Assembly (NCBI GenBank): GCA_050261495.1
Contig: JBLNDI010000018.1
Coordinates: 1-64,000, forward strand
Length of the DNA stretch: 64,000 nt
Source of the DNA: JBMNKL01 sp050261495
Lineage (GTDB): Bacteria; Bacillota; Clostridia; Acetivibrionales; DTU013
Direction: 5' to 3'
In this document: piece after piece, positions 52,619-62,353 of the stretch
Layout: every line of letters starts with the position of its first letter
How positions within the stretch are numbered: the stretch's first letter is position 1
The notes under the pieces: model-generated
What the model was told of the DNA's origin: nothing
Database searches by the model: none
Seen by the model: only the letters and a program-made list of their open reading frames with translations
Translations under genes and position numbers: made by a program

Positions 52619-52858
52619 TTACTCTTCCTGAAGATCAAGCTCAATATCCTCGGCGTTTTCCCAGGAAACCTTGAATGTGACGGAGCCGCCGCTTTCATCC
52701 TCGTCATACTTAACCTTGTAGTCGAATTCCGTGTCGGACGGCAGCGCTACCTGCTTGCCTTCAACTACGAGTTTTCCTGCAAACAGGTCAGGTATGGCCT
52801 TTTTAATGTAATCGGCGAATTCAGCTTTTGATCCTACAAATGATTCCTGATACTTCAT
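52619..52858 (-). CDS. Amphi-Trp domain protein
   Basis: 79 aa, acidic. Pattern fits the amphi-Trp family: LVVEGKQVALPSDTEFDYKV, KYDEDESGGSVTFKVSW. These short proteins are found in many anaerobes and archaea; function unknown. AAGGGGTGTAG precedes the ATG. The gene lies upstream of the spore-coat run on the same strand. Confidence 0.75.
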   Translation of the reverse strand: MKYQESFVGSKAEFADYIKKAIPDLFAGKLVVEGKQVALPSDTEFDYKVKYDEDESGGSVTFKVSWENAEDIELDLQEE

Positions 52859-52952
52859 GGACTACACCCCTTAATTGTTTTTCTTTTACATAATATTCTC
52901 AGGGTTGATTTTACGTTACATATATCCGGAAAATGTAACCTAAGACATGTGA

Positions 52953-53080
52953 GACAGGTGACGGTTCCGTGTCTTGTTTCAGGGAAGACTATTTCAGACA
53001 AAGTCCCCAGGCAACAGGACACAGGATCGTCCCTTATCTTAGGGAGTCATCCGTACGTACAGTCCTCTGTCCTGTCCATA
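52953..53080. repeat. Degenerate REP-like inverted repeat
   Basis: The only distinct structure in the 361-base gap 52859-53219. GGTGACGGTTCCGTGTCTTG (52957-52976) returns in inverted form as CAACAGGACACAGGATCGTCCC-type sequence at 53012-53033, and a third partial copy (CCTCTGTCCTGTCC) lies near 53063-53077. Such GACGGTTC...TGTC words are typical of dispersed elements in Clostridia, often tied to IS200-like REP transposases. No transposase gene is here. The rest of the gap is AT-rich promoter-like sequence before lplA; no glycine riboswitch was recognised. Confidence 0.5.
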
Positions 53081-53219
53081 ATTTGTTCTTTGCGGATTGA
53101 AATTGCAAAAAAGGTCAAGTATAATAATAAAATTAAAATAAATGTAGAATTATTTTAAAATAATTGGATATAGAAACAGACATGAAACCAGACATGAAGT
53201 CGGACTTGGAGGCTTTCTA

Positions 53220-54239
53220 ATGAAATGCGGGACACGTATTATCCGTACCGAATCCGTTGATCCCTGGTGGAATCTCGCGGTGGAAGAATACCTGCTGGAA
53301 AAGGTTGAGCCGGGGCAATGCATCCTCTACCTGTGGCAAAATGAAAATACCGTCGTAATAGGAAGAAATCAAAATCCTTGGCGCGAATGCAGGGCGGAAC
53401 TGCTGGAAAAAGAGGGAGGAAAGCTTGCCAGAAGGCTGTCGGGAGGCGGCGCCGTATATCACGACCTTGGAAACCTTAACTTCACTTTTATAGCCGGAGA
53501 AGGCGCATACGACCAGGACAAGCAAACGGGCGTCATCCTCGATGCCGTGCGCAGGCTTGGGATATTTGCCGAAAAAACGGGAAGAAACGATATTACAGCC
53601 GACGGGCGCAAGTTCTCGGGAAACGCGTTTTGCTTCAGAAAGAACGGAGCTTTTCACCATGGCACGCTTTTGGTTTCCACCGACATCGATAAACTTTCCA
53701 GGTACCTGCAGGTATCTTCGGAGAAAATGCGTTCAAAAGGCATAAAGTCAATACAGTCAAGGGTTGTAAACCTGTCCGGGCTGAAACCCGGCCTTTCTGT
53801 CGCGGACATGGCGGACGCCATGGTTGCGTCATTCAGGGAGGCTTACGGGAGCGACGCAGACGTGGAGAACTGCATCCGGGAAGTGAAGGAAGGCAGGGAA
53901 ACCCTGGAGGAACTCTACTGCAAATACTCATCATGGTCGTGGCGGTATGGGGAAACGCCACGTTTTGATGTGGACATAGAAACGAGATTTTCATGGGGCG
54001 GCGTCCAGTTGGGATTTAAACTGGAAAAAGGCGCGGTCAAGGAAGCGAAAGCATATTCGGACGCCATGGATGCGGAATTTATTGCATTGCTTCCGTGCCT
54101 GCTTGCCGGATGTGTTTTTAACTCCGGTCAACTCTCCGAGAGGCTTAGGAAAGCGGCAAAAGAGTGTTTCATGGAAGACGGCGGCCGCGGGCCGATGATT
54201 GAAGAACTGGCAGGGTGGCTGGAAAACAAGGGTTTTTGA
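53220..54239 (+). CDS. lplA: Lipoate-protein ligase A
   Basis: 339 aa, with the catalytic domain (residues ~1-240) and a C-terminal accessory domain. Motifs: VVIGRNQNPWRE, RRLSGGGAVYHDLGNLNFTF and GRNDITADGRKFSGNAF. It activates free lipoate with ATP and attaches it to lipoyl domains, here presumably GcvH encoded two genes downstream. It starts the glycine cleavage run; gcvT follows after 24 bases. Confidence 0.93.
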   Translation: MKCGTRIIRTESVDPWWNLAVEEYLLEKVEPGQCILYLWQNENTVVIGRNQNPWRECRAELLEKEGGKLARRLSGGGAVYHDLGNLNFTFIAGEGAYDQDKQTGVILDAVRRLGIFAEKTGRNDITADGRKFSGNAFCFRKNGAFHHGTLLVSTDIDKLSRYLQVSSEKMRSKGIKSIQSRVVNLSGLKPGLSVADMADAMVASFREAYGSDADVENCIREVKEGRETLEELYCKYSSWSWRYGETPRFDVDIETRFSWGGVQLGFKLEKGAVKEAKAYSDAMDAEFIALLPCLLAGCVFNSGQLSERLRKAAKECFMEDGGRGPMIEELAGWLENKGF

Positions 54240-54263
54240 TCAGAATACAGGAGGAAGTTTAAA

Positions 54264-55373
54264 ATGGCGGACCAGGGACGCAAGACACCCCTTTATGATT
54301 CACACAAAGCGGCAGGAGGGAAAATGATCGACTTCCACGGATGGCTGCTGCCCGTGCAATACGGCGGAATTTTGCAGGAACACGAGTGTGTCCGGACAAG
54401 GGCGGGACTCTTTGACGTATCGCACATGGGGGAGATCGAAGTATCGGGGGAAGACTCCGCCGGGTTCCTCCAGTCGGTCCTGACAAACGATATCAGTGCG
54501 AAACCGGGAAAAGCCGTATATTCACCCATGTGCTACCCCGACGGTGGAACCGTGGACGACCTGATTGTCTATAAGCAGGAGGACAACAGGTATTTGCTCG
54601 TGGTAAACGCGTCGAATACGGCAAAGGATTTGCAATGGCTTATCGATAATAAAAAAGGACGTGCGGCTATTGCCGACCGGACGGCGGAATTTGCCCAGCT
54701 TGCCATCCAGGGGCCGGAATCCGCCGATATACTGAAACGGCTGGTCGTCCTTGATATTGACAAATTATCCTACTTCCAATACATCGATAACGTACAGGCG
54801 GGAGACGTCACCGTCATGCTGTCGCGCACGGGTTACACCGGTGAAGACGGATTTGAGCTTTATTGCAGGGCGCAGGATGCCCAAAAACTGTGGGACATGC
54901 TCATAGAGGCTGGCAAGTTGCACGGACTGGAGCCGGCAGGCCTGGGAGCGAGGGATACTCTCCGCATGGAAGCGGCGCTGCCGCTGTATGGGCAGGAGCT
55001 GTCGGAAAGCATATCGCCCGTCATGGCCGGGCTGCAAAGGTTTGTAAAACCGGACAAGGGCGAGTTTATCGGCAGGAAGCCGCTGCTGGACCAGGTGCTG
55101 AACGGACCCGGGCGCAAAATCGTCGGACTTGAGATGATCGACAGGGCGGTGCCAAGGAGCGGATACAAAGTATTCCGCGGCGGTGTGGAAGCGGGTTATG
55201 TCACGAGCGGAGGCTTTTTCCCGACACTGAGGAAGAATATGTGCCTTGCGCTTTTGGATACTGCCGCAGCGCACGAGGAGGAAAACATTGAAGTGCAGGT
55301 CAGGGGCGGGATGTATGCCGCAAAAGAAGCAACACTGCCTTTTTACAAGAGAAAGCCGGCGCCGCGGATATGA
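54264..55373 (+). CDS. gcvT: Glycine cleavage system T protein (aminomethyltransferase)
   Basis: 369 aa. It releases ammonia from the aminomethyl group on GcvH and passes the carbon to tetrahydrofolate. Typical parts: TPLYDSHKAAGGKMIDFHGW, GLFDVSHMGEIEVSG, DLIVYKQ and GLGARDTLRMEAALPLYGQE; the catalytic Asp lies in FDVSHMGE. AGGAGG precedes the ATG. Gap to gcvH is 87 bases. Confidence 0.96.
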   Translation: MADQGRKTPLYDSHKAAGGKMIDFHGWLLPVQYGGILQEHECVRTRAGLFDVSHMGEIEVSGEDSAGFLQSVLTNDISAKPGKAVYSPMCYPDGGTVDDLIVYKQEDNRYLLVVNASNTAKDLQWLIDNKKGRAAIADRTAEFAQLAIQGPESADILKRLVVLDIDKLSYFQYIDNVQAGDVTVMLSRTGYTGEDGFELYCRAQDAQKLWDMLIEAGKLHGLEPAGLGARDTLRMEAALPLYGQELSESISPVMAGLQRFVKPDKGEFIGRKPLLDQVLNGPGRKIVGLEMIDRAVPRSGYKVFRGGVEAGYVTSGGFFPTLRKNMCLALLDTAAAHEEENIEVQVRGGMYAAKEATLPFYKRKPAPRI

Positions 55374-55460
55374 CATGTTTATTTTGACCGACAGTTCAAA
55401 TAAGGTTGAAGAATAATAATTTGAGATTAAAACAGAACGAATAAAAAAGGAGAGGCTGTT

Positions 55461-55844
55461 ATGAAAACATACGATGGGACGAAATACACGAAAGAGCATG
55501 AATGGGCGAGAATTACGGACGGCCTGGTATATGTCGGCATAACGAATTATGCGCAGCTTGCCCTGGGCGACATCGTGTTTGTCGAACTGCCAGAACCGGG
55601 CAAAAAACTAAAGGCAGGCGAGCAGCTTGGCGTTGTGGAGTCCGTCAAAACAGCTGCGGACGTTTATTCACCCGTTACGGGCATTGTCGCCAAGGTAAAC
55701 GGAAAGCTGGCCGATTCCCCGGAATTGCTGAATGAGGAACCTTATGAGAATTGGATTGCGGCTGTTGAGCCGGAAGACATATCGGAAATGGACGCCTTGA
55801 TGGATGAGCAGGAATATAACGAGTTTTGCCTGAAGGAGGCCTGA
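55461..55844 (+). CDS. gcvH: Glycine cleavage system H protein
   Basis: 127 aa. The lipoyl-lysine is Lys63 in GVVESVKTAADVYSP. Flanks KYTKEHEWARI and ITNYAQLALGDIVFVELPE are standard. It shuttles the aminomethyl group between GcvP, GcvT and dihydrolipoamide dehydrogenase, which is not encoded here. AAGGAGAGG precedes the ATG. Confidence 0.97.
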   Translation: MKTYDGTKYTKEHEWARITDGLVYVGITNYAQLALGDIVFVELPEPGKKLKAGEQLGVVESVKTAADVYSPVTGIVAKVNGKLADSPELLNEEPYENWIAAVEPEDISEMDALMDEQEYNEFCLKEA

Positions 55845-55846
55845 GC

Positions 55847-57202
55847 ATGTCCAGGTACATCCCGAACACGGAGGAAGACAGGGCCCGGATGATGGCGGTT
55901 ATAGGCATTTCCGGCATTGACGCGCTGTTTGCCGACATTCCCGAGGATCTGAAGCTCAAAAAGCCCCTGGACTTGCCTGAAAGCATGCCGGAGCAGGAAC
56001 TGGAGGCGCATATGAGGCGCCTTGCGGGTATGAATACGCATTCCGGCAACAGCATATGTTTTCTTGGCGCGGGAGCATATGATCATTTTGTTCCTTCAAT
56101 AGTGAGGCACATAGTATCGAAAACCGAATTTTACACGTCCTATACTCCTTACCAGCCGGAAATCAGCCAGGGAATGCTCCAGGCGATTTTCGAATACCAG
56201 ACTATGATCTGCCGCCTGACAGGGATGGACGTGTCAAACGCGTCGATGTATGACGGGGCCGCCGCCGTGGCGGAGGCTGCCCTGATGGCGGCGCGTGCAA
56301 CGGGCAGGAGCGGTATCGCGGTATCCGCCGGATTGCACCCGGAATACAGGGAAGTATTGAAAACCTATGCGAAATTTAACGGCATTGATATAACCGAAGT
56401 GGGACTTGACGGGCTGAGGACTGATAAAAACAAGCTTATGGACAGCGTGAGCGGGAGAGCCGCGGTTATCATGCAGAGCCCGAATTTTTTCGGGGTGATA
56501 GAGGATATCGGCCGTGCAGCTGCAATTGCCGAAAAAAACGGGGCGCTTTCAATAGCCTGTGTCGATCCCGTATCCCTTGCCATACTGGAGCCGCCGGGCA
56601 GCCTGGGAGCCGATATTGCGGTGGGCGACGGGCAGTCTCTTGGCAATCCCTTGAGCTTCGGGGGACCGTATTTCGGATTCCTGGCAGCGAAAAAAGAATT
56701 GCTCAGGAAAATGCCCGGCAGGATTGTCGGGCAGACAACCGACCGGGACGGCAGGCGAGGCTTCGTCCTTACGCTGCAGGCCAGGGAACAGCATATAAGA
56801 AGGGAAAAGGCAGTGTCCAACATTTGTTCGAACCAGGCGCTGAACGCGCTGGCTGCCACCGCATACCTGTCCGTAATGGGCAATGAAGGGCTTAAGGAGG
56901 TTGCCAACCTGTGTCTTGCAAAATCCCATTATGCCTATGAACAGCTTCTTGCAACGGGAAAATTCGAAGAAGTCGATGATTCGCCGTTTTTCAAGGAGTT
57001 CATGGTAAGGGCGAAGAGTGAAAAGGTCAAGGAAATAAATAAACGCCTGCTGCGCCATGGAATCATGGGAGGGCTGGAGCTTGAGAGGTATTACCCGGAT
57101 ATGTCAGGCTGCTGGCTTATAGCCGTTACCGAGAAAAGGACGAGGCAGGAGATAGACCTGCTTGTGAAAATAGCTGCCGGAGGTGGGGAATATGGCGGGT
57201 GA
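55847..57202 (+). CDS. gcvPA: Glycine dehydrogenase (decarboxylating) subunit 1
   Basis: 451 aa from the ATG at 55847 (GAAGGAGG upstream). N-terminal half of the split P protein, normal in Firmicutes and archaea. Recognisable parts: RYIPNTEEDRARMM, SICFLGAGAYDHFVP, FYTSYTPYQPEISQGMLQ, and SNICSNQALNAL. It forms an alpha2beta2 complex with gcvPB. Stop overlaps the gcvPB start by 11 bases. Confidence 0.96.
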   Translation: MSRYIPNTEEDRARMMAVIGISGIDALFADIPEDLKLKKPLDLPESMPEQELEAHMRRLAGMNTHSGNSICFLGAGAYDHFVPSIVRHIVSKTEFYTSYTPYQPEISQGMLQAIFEYQTMICRLTGMDVSNASMYDGAAAVAEAALMAARATGRSGIAVSAGLHPEYREVLKTYAKFNGIDITEVGLDGLRTDKNKLMDSVSGRAAVIMQSPNFFGVIEDIGRAAAIAEKNGALSIACVDPVSLAILEPPGSLGADIAVGDGQSLGNPLSFGGPYFGFLAAKKELLRKMPGRIVGQTTDRDGRRGFVLTLQAREQHIRREKAVSNICSNQALNALAATAYLSVMGNEGLKEVANLCLAKSHYAYEQLLATGKFEEVDDSPFFKEFMVRAKSEKVKEINKRLLRHGIMGGLELERYYPDMSGCWLIAVTEKRTRQEIDLLVKIAAGGGEYGG

Positions 57203-58727
57203 CAGGATAAATGCAAAATTGATATTTGAGATAAGCAGGCCGGGCAGAAAGGCTTACAGCCTGCCCGCATGCGATATCCCGGGAGCGGCGGCTGCAGTTT
57301 CCGAAAGCGGCGCAACGGTGAAATGCGGAGACGACGCTGGTTCTAACGGCCCGGTAAGAACGGCGTGCGGCATGATCCCCGGCGAGTTTGTCCGAAAGAC
57401 GGACGCCGGGCTTCCCGAAATAAGCGAAGTCGATGTCGCCAGGCACTTTACAATGCTTTCCCGGCGCAACCACGGGGTGGATTCCGGGTTTTACCCGCTG
57501 GGTTCCTGCACCATGAAATACAACCCCAAAATAAACGAGGATATCGCCAACCTGGACGGTTTTGCCGGGGTACACCCGTACCAGCAGGAAGAAACGGTAC
57601 AAGGCTGTCTTCGGATATTATACGAAATGGACAGGATGCTTTCGGAAATCACGGGCATGGAGAGGTTTTCCCTTCAACCGGCGGCCGGAGCCCATGGCGA
57701 GCTTACGGGCCTGATGATTATCGGGGCATATCACAAAAGCCGGGGAGATAACGGGCGCACTAAAATCATCATCCCTGATTCCGCGCATGGAACCAACCCG
57801 GCGTCCGCAGTACTCGCGGGATTTGAGACAATCGAGGTAAAATCGGATGAAAGAGGCGGCGTCGATATTGAAGCGCTGAAGCATGCCGCCGGGAACGATA
57901 CGGCCGGGCTGATGCTTACGAATCCAAATACGCTCGGCTTGTTTGAAGAAAATATAAAAGAGATAGCCTCAATTATTCACAATGCGGGTGGTTTGCTGTA
58001 CTATGACGGCGCAAACGCCAATGCGATCCTGGGCGTGTGCAGGCCGGGCGACATGGGTTTTGACGTGGTTCACCTGAATCTCCACAAAACATTCGGCACG
58101 CCCCATGGAGGCGGCGGGCCGGGATCGGGTCCTGTCGGCGTTAAAAAGGAGCTTGTGCCTTTTCTCCCGGTACCGACGGTGGAGAATGACAAAGGGTTTT
58201 ACAGGCTCAATTACAACCACCCGGAATCGATAGGAAGGGTAAAATCATTTTACGGCAATTTCGGAGTTATCCTGAAAGCTTATGCATACATCAGGACGAT
58301 GGGACCTGACGGTCTCAGGCAGGTCGCTGAAAACGCCGTTCTTAACGCCAATTACCTGATGAACCTTGTAAAGGGCTTGTTTGATCTGCCGTATGAACGC
58401 ATTTGCATGCACGAATTCGTGGTATCCGGGAAAAGGCAGGCCGCCAATGGAGTGCGGACCCTTGACATTGCGAAGAGGCTGATTGATTTCGGCTATCACC
58501 CGCCTACCGTCTATTTTCCGCTTATCGTACCCGAAGCGATGATGATTGAACCTACAGAGACCGAGAGCAAGGAAACATTGGACCGGTTTGCTGATGCGCT
58601 GGCGGCTATCGCCGCGGAAGCGGAACAGGAACCGAACACTGTAAGAAATGCGCCGTACACAACGGTCGTTTCGAGGCTGGATGAAGTTAAGGCGGCAAGG
58701 ACACCGGTGCTTAAGTGGGAAGGTTGA
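57192..58727 (+). CDS. gcvPB: Glycine dehydrogenase (decarboxylating) subunit 2
   Basis: 511 aa from the ATG at 57192 (GGAGG upstream). The PLP-binding Lys is in HLNLHKTFGTPHGGGGPG. YPLGSCTMKYNPK and IPDSAHGTNPASA are also standard. It decarboxylates glycine and transfers the remaining aminomethyl group to GcvH. Last gene of the lplA-gcvTHPAPB run; no clear terminator was seen behind it. Confidence 0.96.
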   Translation: MAGDRINAKLIFEISRPGRKAYSLPACDIPGAAAAVSESGATVKCGDDAGSNGPVRTACGMIPGEFVRKTDAGLPEISEVDVARHFTMLSRRNHGVDSGFYPLGSCTMKYNPKINEDIANLDGFAGVHPYQQEETVQGCLRILYEMDRMLSEITGMERFSLQPAAGAHGELTGLMIIGAYHKSRGDNGRTKIIIPDSAHGTNPASAVLAGFETIEVKSDERGGVDIEALKHAAGNDTAGLMLTNPNTLGLFEENIKEIASIIHNAGGLLYYDGANANAILGVCRPGDMGFDVVHLNLHKTFGTPHGGGGPGSGPVGVKKELVPFLPVPTVENDKGFYRLNYNHPESIGRVKSFYGNFGVILKAYAYIRTMGPDGLRQVAENAVLNANYLMNLVKGLFDLPYERICMHEFVVSGKRQAANGVRTLDIAKRLIDFGYHPPTVYFPLIVPEAMMIEPTETESKETLDRFADALAAIAAEAEQEPNTVRNAPYTTVVSRLDEVKAARTPVLKWEG

Positions 58728-58790
58728 TAGCATGATAAGATATCACAATTGATCATTTAGCATGGTCTCCTTGCCTTTCCGGGTTTAACG

Positions 58791-58831
58791 CCATAGACCA
58801 TCGGCTATAGGCAATAGCCCATAGCCAATAG
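58791..58831. repeat. Short ATAG-word repeat
   Basis: About forty bases made of variants of CCATAG/CTATAG/CAATAG (such as CGGCTATAGGCAATAGCC) between gcvPB and the GH51 gene. The copies face both ways, giving partial inverted repeats. It may be a dispersed repeat family or a degenerate terminator; only one copy is seen in this window. Confidence 0.45.
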
Positions 58832-58901
58832 TCCTCAACCCAAATATTCATCCTTTGTTGATTAATTTCATGGTTTTTCCTGTCCGCCGCGGCTGATTAA
58901 C

Positions 58902-60452
58902 TTACATGATGCAACTCAATGAGACGACGCTCATCGGGGGGATAGTTGCATAAACGCCGTTTGTTGCAGGTTTTGCTTTGTCAAAGCTTTGCAGCCGGAT
59001 TTTGTCCGGACAATCGAAGTCATTGTAATCCTGCATATTCTTCGATGTTACAATTTTTCCGCGAACCTCCCTGACAGAACCGGGGCCGATCTCTGCCTGA
59101 AGCTCGACGCTGTTGGAGGGATCGGGGTTTGCAATAGTCAGGAATACGTTTCCGTCTTTATCTTTTGATGCGGATACGCTGAGCCCGGGAAGTTCCTCGC
59201 CGTTGTAAATGTATTTATCCGCTTCAACATCGGCCGGCAAATGCAGCGCATCCTGGTGAGGAGAAAACAGATCAAAAACATGGTATGTCGGGGTGCAAAT
59301 CATTTTCGCCCCTTCTGTGAGTATCATTGCCTGAAGCACGTTGACTGTCTGCGCGATATTGGCCATTCTTACGCGTTCGCAGCGGTTATTGTATATATTG
59401 AGGCTGATGGCGGCTGAAACGGCGTCCCTCAAGGTGTTTTGCTGGTAGAGGAATCCGGGGTTGGTGCCCGGCTCATTGTCGAACCAGGTTCCCCATTCGT
59501 CAATAATAAGGGCAACCCTTTTATCGGGGTCATATTTATCCATAATCGCGGAGTGCTTCACCAGCAACTCGTCAACGAACCAGGAAGCCTTCATGATGCC
59601 AAACCACTCTTTCTCCCCGAATTCGGTAGCGGAACCGCGGGAAGCCGAGTCGTCCCGCAGGTAAATCTCATTTCCGTCCGCCATCTTTTTGGTTATTATC
59701 TTGTCACCGATCCTCGTGTAATAGTGCAAGCCGATACCGTCCATCAGGTGTCCTGCTTCCCTCATCATGACCTCGGTCCAGTGATAATTGGCGCCGCGCG
59801 GCCCTGCAGCAATACGGAAAAGGCGGTAATTGCCGTAATTCCTGGCATACGTGGCGTAACGCCGGAAAAGGTCGGCATAATACTCGGCGCGCATCCTGCC
59901 GCCGCATCCCCAGTTTTCATTGCCGATGCCGAAGTATTTCAACCCCCAGGGCTTTTCACGTCCGTTTTGCCTGCGTAAATCAGCCATTGGCGATTCGCCG
60001 TCAAAGTTTATATATTCTATCCATTCGCTCATCTCCTGGACGGTACCGCTGCCCACGTTGCCGCAAATATAGGGCTCAGTCTCCAAAATCTCGCAGAGCC
60101 GGAAAAATTCATGTGTGCCGAAACTGTTGTCTTCCAATACTCCGCCCCAGTGGGTATTGATCATCTTGGGCCGTTTTTCCAGTGGACCGATACCGTTTTT
60201 CCAGTGGTATTCATCCGCGAAGCAGCCGCCTGGCCAACGAAGGACCGGAATTTTAATCTTTCGCAAAGCTTCGGCTACATCGGTACGAATCCCGTCCTGG
60301 TTTGGAATCGGAGAATTCTTCCCCACAAAAATGCCGTCGTAGATGCAACGACCCAGGTGCTCCGCAAAATGTCCATAAATATTTTTATTAATAATATGTT
60401 TGCCAGATTCAGTATTTACTCTAATTTTCGCTTTTTTTGTCTTATTATTCAT
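58902..60452 (-). CDS. GH51 alpha-L-arabinofuranosidase
   Basis: 516 aa, no signal peptide, so cytoplasmic; it removes terminal arabinofuranose from arabino-oligosaccharides. Acid/base Glu179 in GIGNENWGCGG and nucleophile Glu319 in LIIDEWGTW are present, as are IPVLRWPGGCFADEYHW and the C-terminal beta-sandwich (VFLTIANPDPSNSVELQAEI). The gene is behind a CUT1 transporter on the same strand with 26 bases between, so imported arabino-oligosaccharides would be cleaved inside the cell. Confidence 0.94.
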   Translation of the reverse strand: MNNKTKKAKIRVNTESGKHIINKNIYGHFAEHLGRCIYDGIFVGKNSPIPNQDGIRTDVAEALRKIKIPVLRWPGGCFADEYHWKNGIGPLEKRPKMINTHWGGVLEDNSFGTHEFFRLCEILETEPYICGNVGSGTVQEMSEWIEYINFDGESPMADLRRQNGREKPWGLKYFGIGNENWGCGGRMRAEYYADLFRRYATYARNYGNYRLFRIAAGPRGANYHWTEVMMREAGHLMDGIGLHYYTRIGDKIITKKMADGNEIYLRDDSASRGSATEFGEKEWFGIMKASWFVDELLVKHSAIMDKYDPDKRVALIIDEWGTWFDNEPGTNPGFLYQQNTLRDAVSAAISLNIYNNRCERVRMANIAQTVNVLQAMILTEGAKMICTPTYHVFDLFSPHQDALHLPADVEADKYIYNGEELPGLSVSASKDKDGNVFLTIANPDPSNSVELQAEIGPGSVREVRGKIVTSKNMQDYNDFDCPDKIRLQSFDKAKPATNGVYATIPPMSVVSLSCIM

Positions 60453-60478
60453 GCTCGACTACCCCAAAATAAATAGTA

Positions 60479-61339
60479 TTAGCCCTTTACGCCACCACTG
60501 GCAAGGCCGGATATGAATGTTTTCTGATTAAAAAGGAATACAATAACAACCGGTACGATAGCAAGTACAGCACCCGGCAGAAGCACTGCGTAATTATTGC
60601 CGTAAGGGCTTAGTAAGGATGCCAGCCCGATTGGAATCGTAAAATTCTGATTTTGGCGCAGAACTATCAGCGGCCATACAAACATGTTCCAGCTCATCAT
60701 GGCCAGCAGGATGGTCATTGCGCCAAAAGCGGGCCTCATAAGAGGCACCATGATCCTGAAATATATACCGTATTCCGTAGCCCCGTCTATACGACCCGCG
60801 TCCATTAGTTCAATGGGTAAGCTGGTACTGAACTGCCGGAAAAAGAAAATTGCGTTGCCCGCCAGCATAAATGGCAGTATGACTCCGGCTTTGGTGTTGA
60901 TTATACCCCATTTTACGGTCAGGTTGTAGAGAGGCAACATGAGAATTTCAATAGGAATCATCATTACGATAAGCACCAGGATAAATATTAAGGTTCTGCC
61001 CCGGAATCTGTATGTTCCCAGCGCATAACCCACCATAGAGGTAAAAAACAATGCGCCTACCGTAAATAAGGCTGCTATCTGGATACTGTTAATATACCAT
61101 GACCAATAAGCGCCATCGCGTTCCGTTGCGGTACGGGCATAATTGAAAAAACCCATCCGTTCCCACTTCGGGATGAGAGTCAGTCCATCGGTAAAAAGAC
61201 GCGTGGTATCCGTAAATGAAGCCAGTACCAGGTAATAAAAGGGGATCAGTACAATAACCGTCACTATAGTCAACGCGACATAAATCAGTATTCTTTTCAG
61301 GCGAAACAAAGCTGCCTCGCGCAGTTTGGAATCATTCAT
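60479..61339 (-). CDS. Sugar ABC transporter permease (AraQ/MalG type)
   Basis: 286 aa, six membrane segments. The EAA loop is IDGATEYGIYFRIMVPLMRP, where the motif reads DGA-x5-F-x4-P. It pairs with the permease encoded three bases upstream. The start ATG at 61339 follows GGAGG. CUT1 systems of Clostridia often share one MsmK-like ATPase encoded elsewhere, which would explain why none is here. Confidence 0.9.
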   Translation of the reverse strand: MNDSKLREAALFRLKRILIYVALTIVTVIVLIPFYYLVLASFTDTTRLFTDGLTLIPKWERMGFFNYARTATERDGAYWSWYINSIQIAALFTVGALFFTSMVGYALGTYRFRGRTLIFILVLIVMMIPIEILMLPLYNLTVKWGIINTKAGVILPFMLAGNAIFFFRQFSTSLPIELMDAGRIDGATEYGIYFRIMVPLMRPAFGAMTILLAMMSWNMFVWPLIVLRQNQNFTIPIGLASLLSPYGNNYAVLLPGAVLAIVPVVIVFLFNQKTFISGLASGGVKG

Positions 61340-61342
61340 GGT

Positions 61343-62272
61343 TTAATCCTCCTTTTTAAACAACCCGAAGGATTTAAGCTGTATCACGTTAATGAACAAT
61401 ACGATACAGAGCAGGGTAATGCCAATGGCTGAGCCGAACCCCATGTCGTTTTTCCGGAAAGCCTCCATATAGATGTAACGGGTTATGGTAAGTCCAAGGT
61501 CCCCCGGAGTATTCTCTTCCCAGTACACGTAACTTTCACCGAACATTCGGTATCCCTCGTACACTACCAGCGTAAGCACATAAAGGGTAGTGGGCTTCAA
61601 CAAAGGCAAGGTAATGTAGAAAAATTTCTTTATTGAATCCGCACCATCAATGTTGGCAGATTCGTAGAGTTCATCCGGAATAGTTTGCAGGCCTGACAGG
61701 AAGTAAATCATATATACCCCCGTTACGCGCCACAGCGCCAGGCACACCATGATAAACATGGCAGGCCAATATTTCATGTTCCAGCTAATGGGCTCTATTC
61801 CGACAAGGCCGATCAGCCAGTTGAACAGGGCTGTGGGCAGGGAACCAAAGATCAGTCTGAACGCCACGCCTGCGACGATTACCGAGGTAAGAGACGGTAT
61901 AAAAAAAACAGACCTGTAGAAATTCCGCGCCCTTATAAGCTTATCGTTGAGGAATATTGACAATACCATTGGTATCGGAATCATTGTGAGAACGCATGCA
62001 AGCGTATAAATACTATTAGTTTTAATAGCATTATAAAAGTGGACGTTCGACAAGCGGGTATAATTTTTCAGACCCACAAAATCCATCTTGCTCAAACTGA
62101 CCACTTTGTGGAAACTCATGTAAATGGTCTGCAGGGTAGGATACAGGAAAAAAATCAAGACTGCCAGAATAAAAGGCAGAACGAAAACGTAAGGCGCCAC
62201 TTTCTGGGAGTATAAAAACCGCTTTATCAGACCTAAAAAGTTCTTGTCCCTGGCTATAGATTTGGCAGACAC
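61343..62272 (-). CDS. Sugar ABC transporter permease (AraP/MalF type)
   Basis: 309 aa, six membrane segments after a basic N-terminus (about 30 residues). The EAA loop is ANIDGADSIKKFFYITLPLL. First of two permease genes. A stem-loop at 62304-62334 separates it from the binding protein gene. Confidence 0.9.
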   Translation of the reverse strand: MSAKSIARDKNFLGLIKRFLYSQKVAPYVFVLPFILAVLIFFLYPTLQTIYMSFHKVVSLSKMDFVGLKNYTRLSNVHFYNAIKTNSIYTLACVLTMIPIPMVLSIFLNDKLIRARNFYRSVFFIPSLTSVIVAGVAFRLIFGSLPTALFNWLIGLVGIEPISWNMKYWPAMFIMVCLALWRVTGVYMIYFLSGLQTIPDELYESANIDGADSIKKFFYITLPLLKPTTLYVLTLVVYEGYRMFGESYVYWEENTPGDLGLTITRYIYMEAFRKNDMGFGSAIGITLLCIVLFINVIQLKSFGLFKKED

Positions 62273-62303
62273 GTACTCAACCCCTTTACCTTGTTTTGGT
62301 TAA

Positions 62304-62334
62304 GAGATGGCCTGCCCGGTTGACAGGCCATCTC
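62304..62334 (-). promoter_or_regulatory. Perfect stem-loop between binding-protein and permease genes
   Basis: Eleven-bp stem GAGATGGCCTG/CAGGCCATCTC with a nine-base loop and no strong T run on the minus strand. Probably protects the upstream binding-protein message or partly stops transcription, so the binding protein is made in excess. Confidence 0.7.
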
Positions 62335-62353
62335 ACGACTCCCAATGTGATGC

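Noticed and set aside
53081..53219. Glycine riboswitch ahead of lplA-gcv
   Set aside because: The short AT-rich leader has no tandem glycine aptamer features; the operon may be regulated elsewhere.
54765..55499. 244-codon minus-strand frame opposite gcvT
   Set aside because: Fully covered by gcvT, a conserved housekeeping gene.
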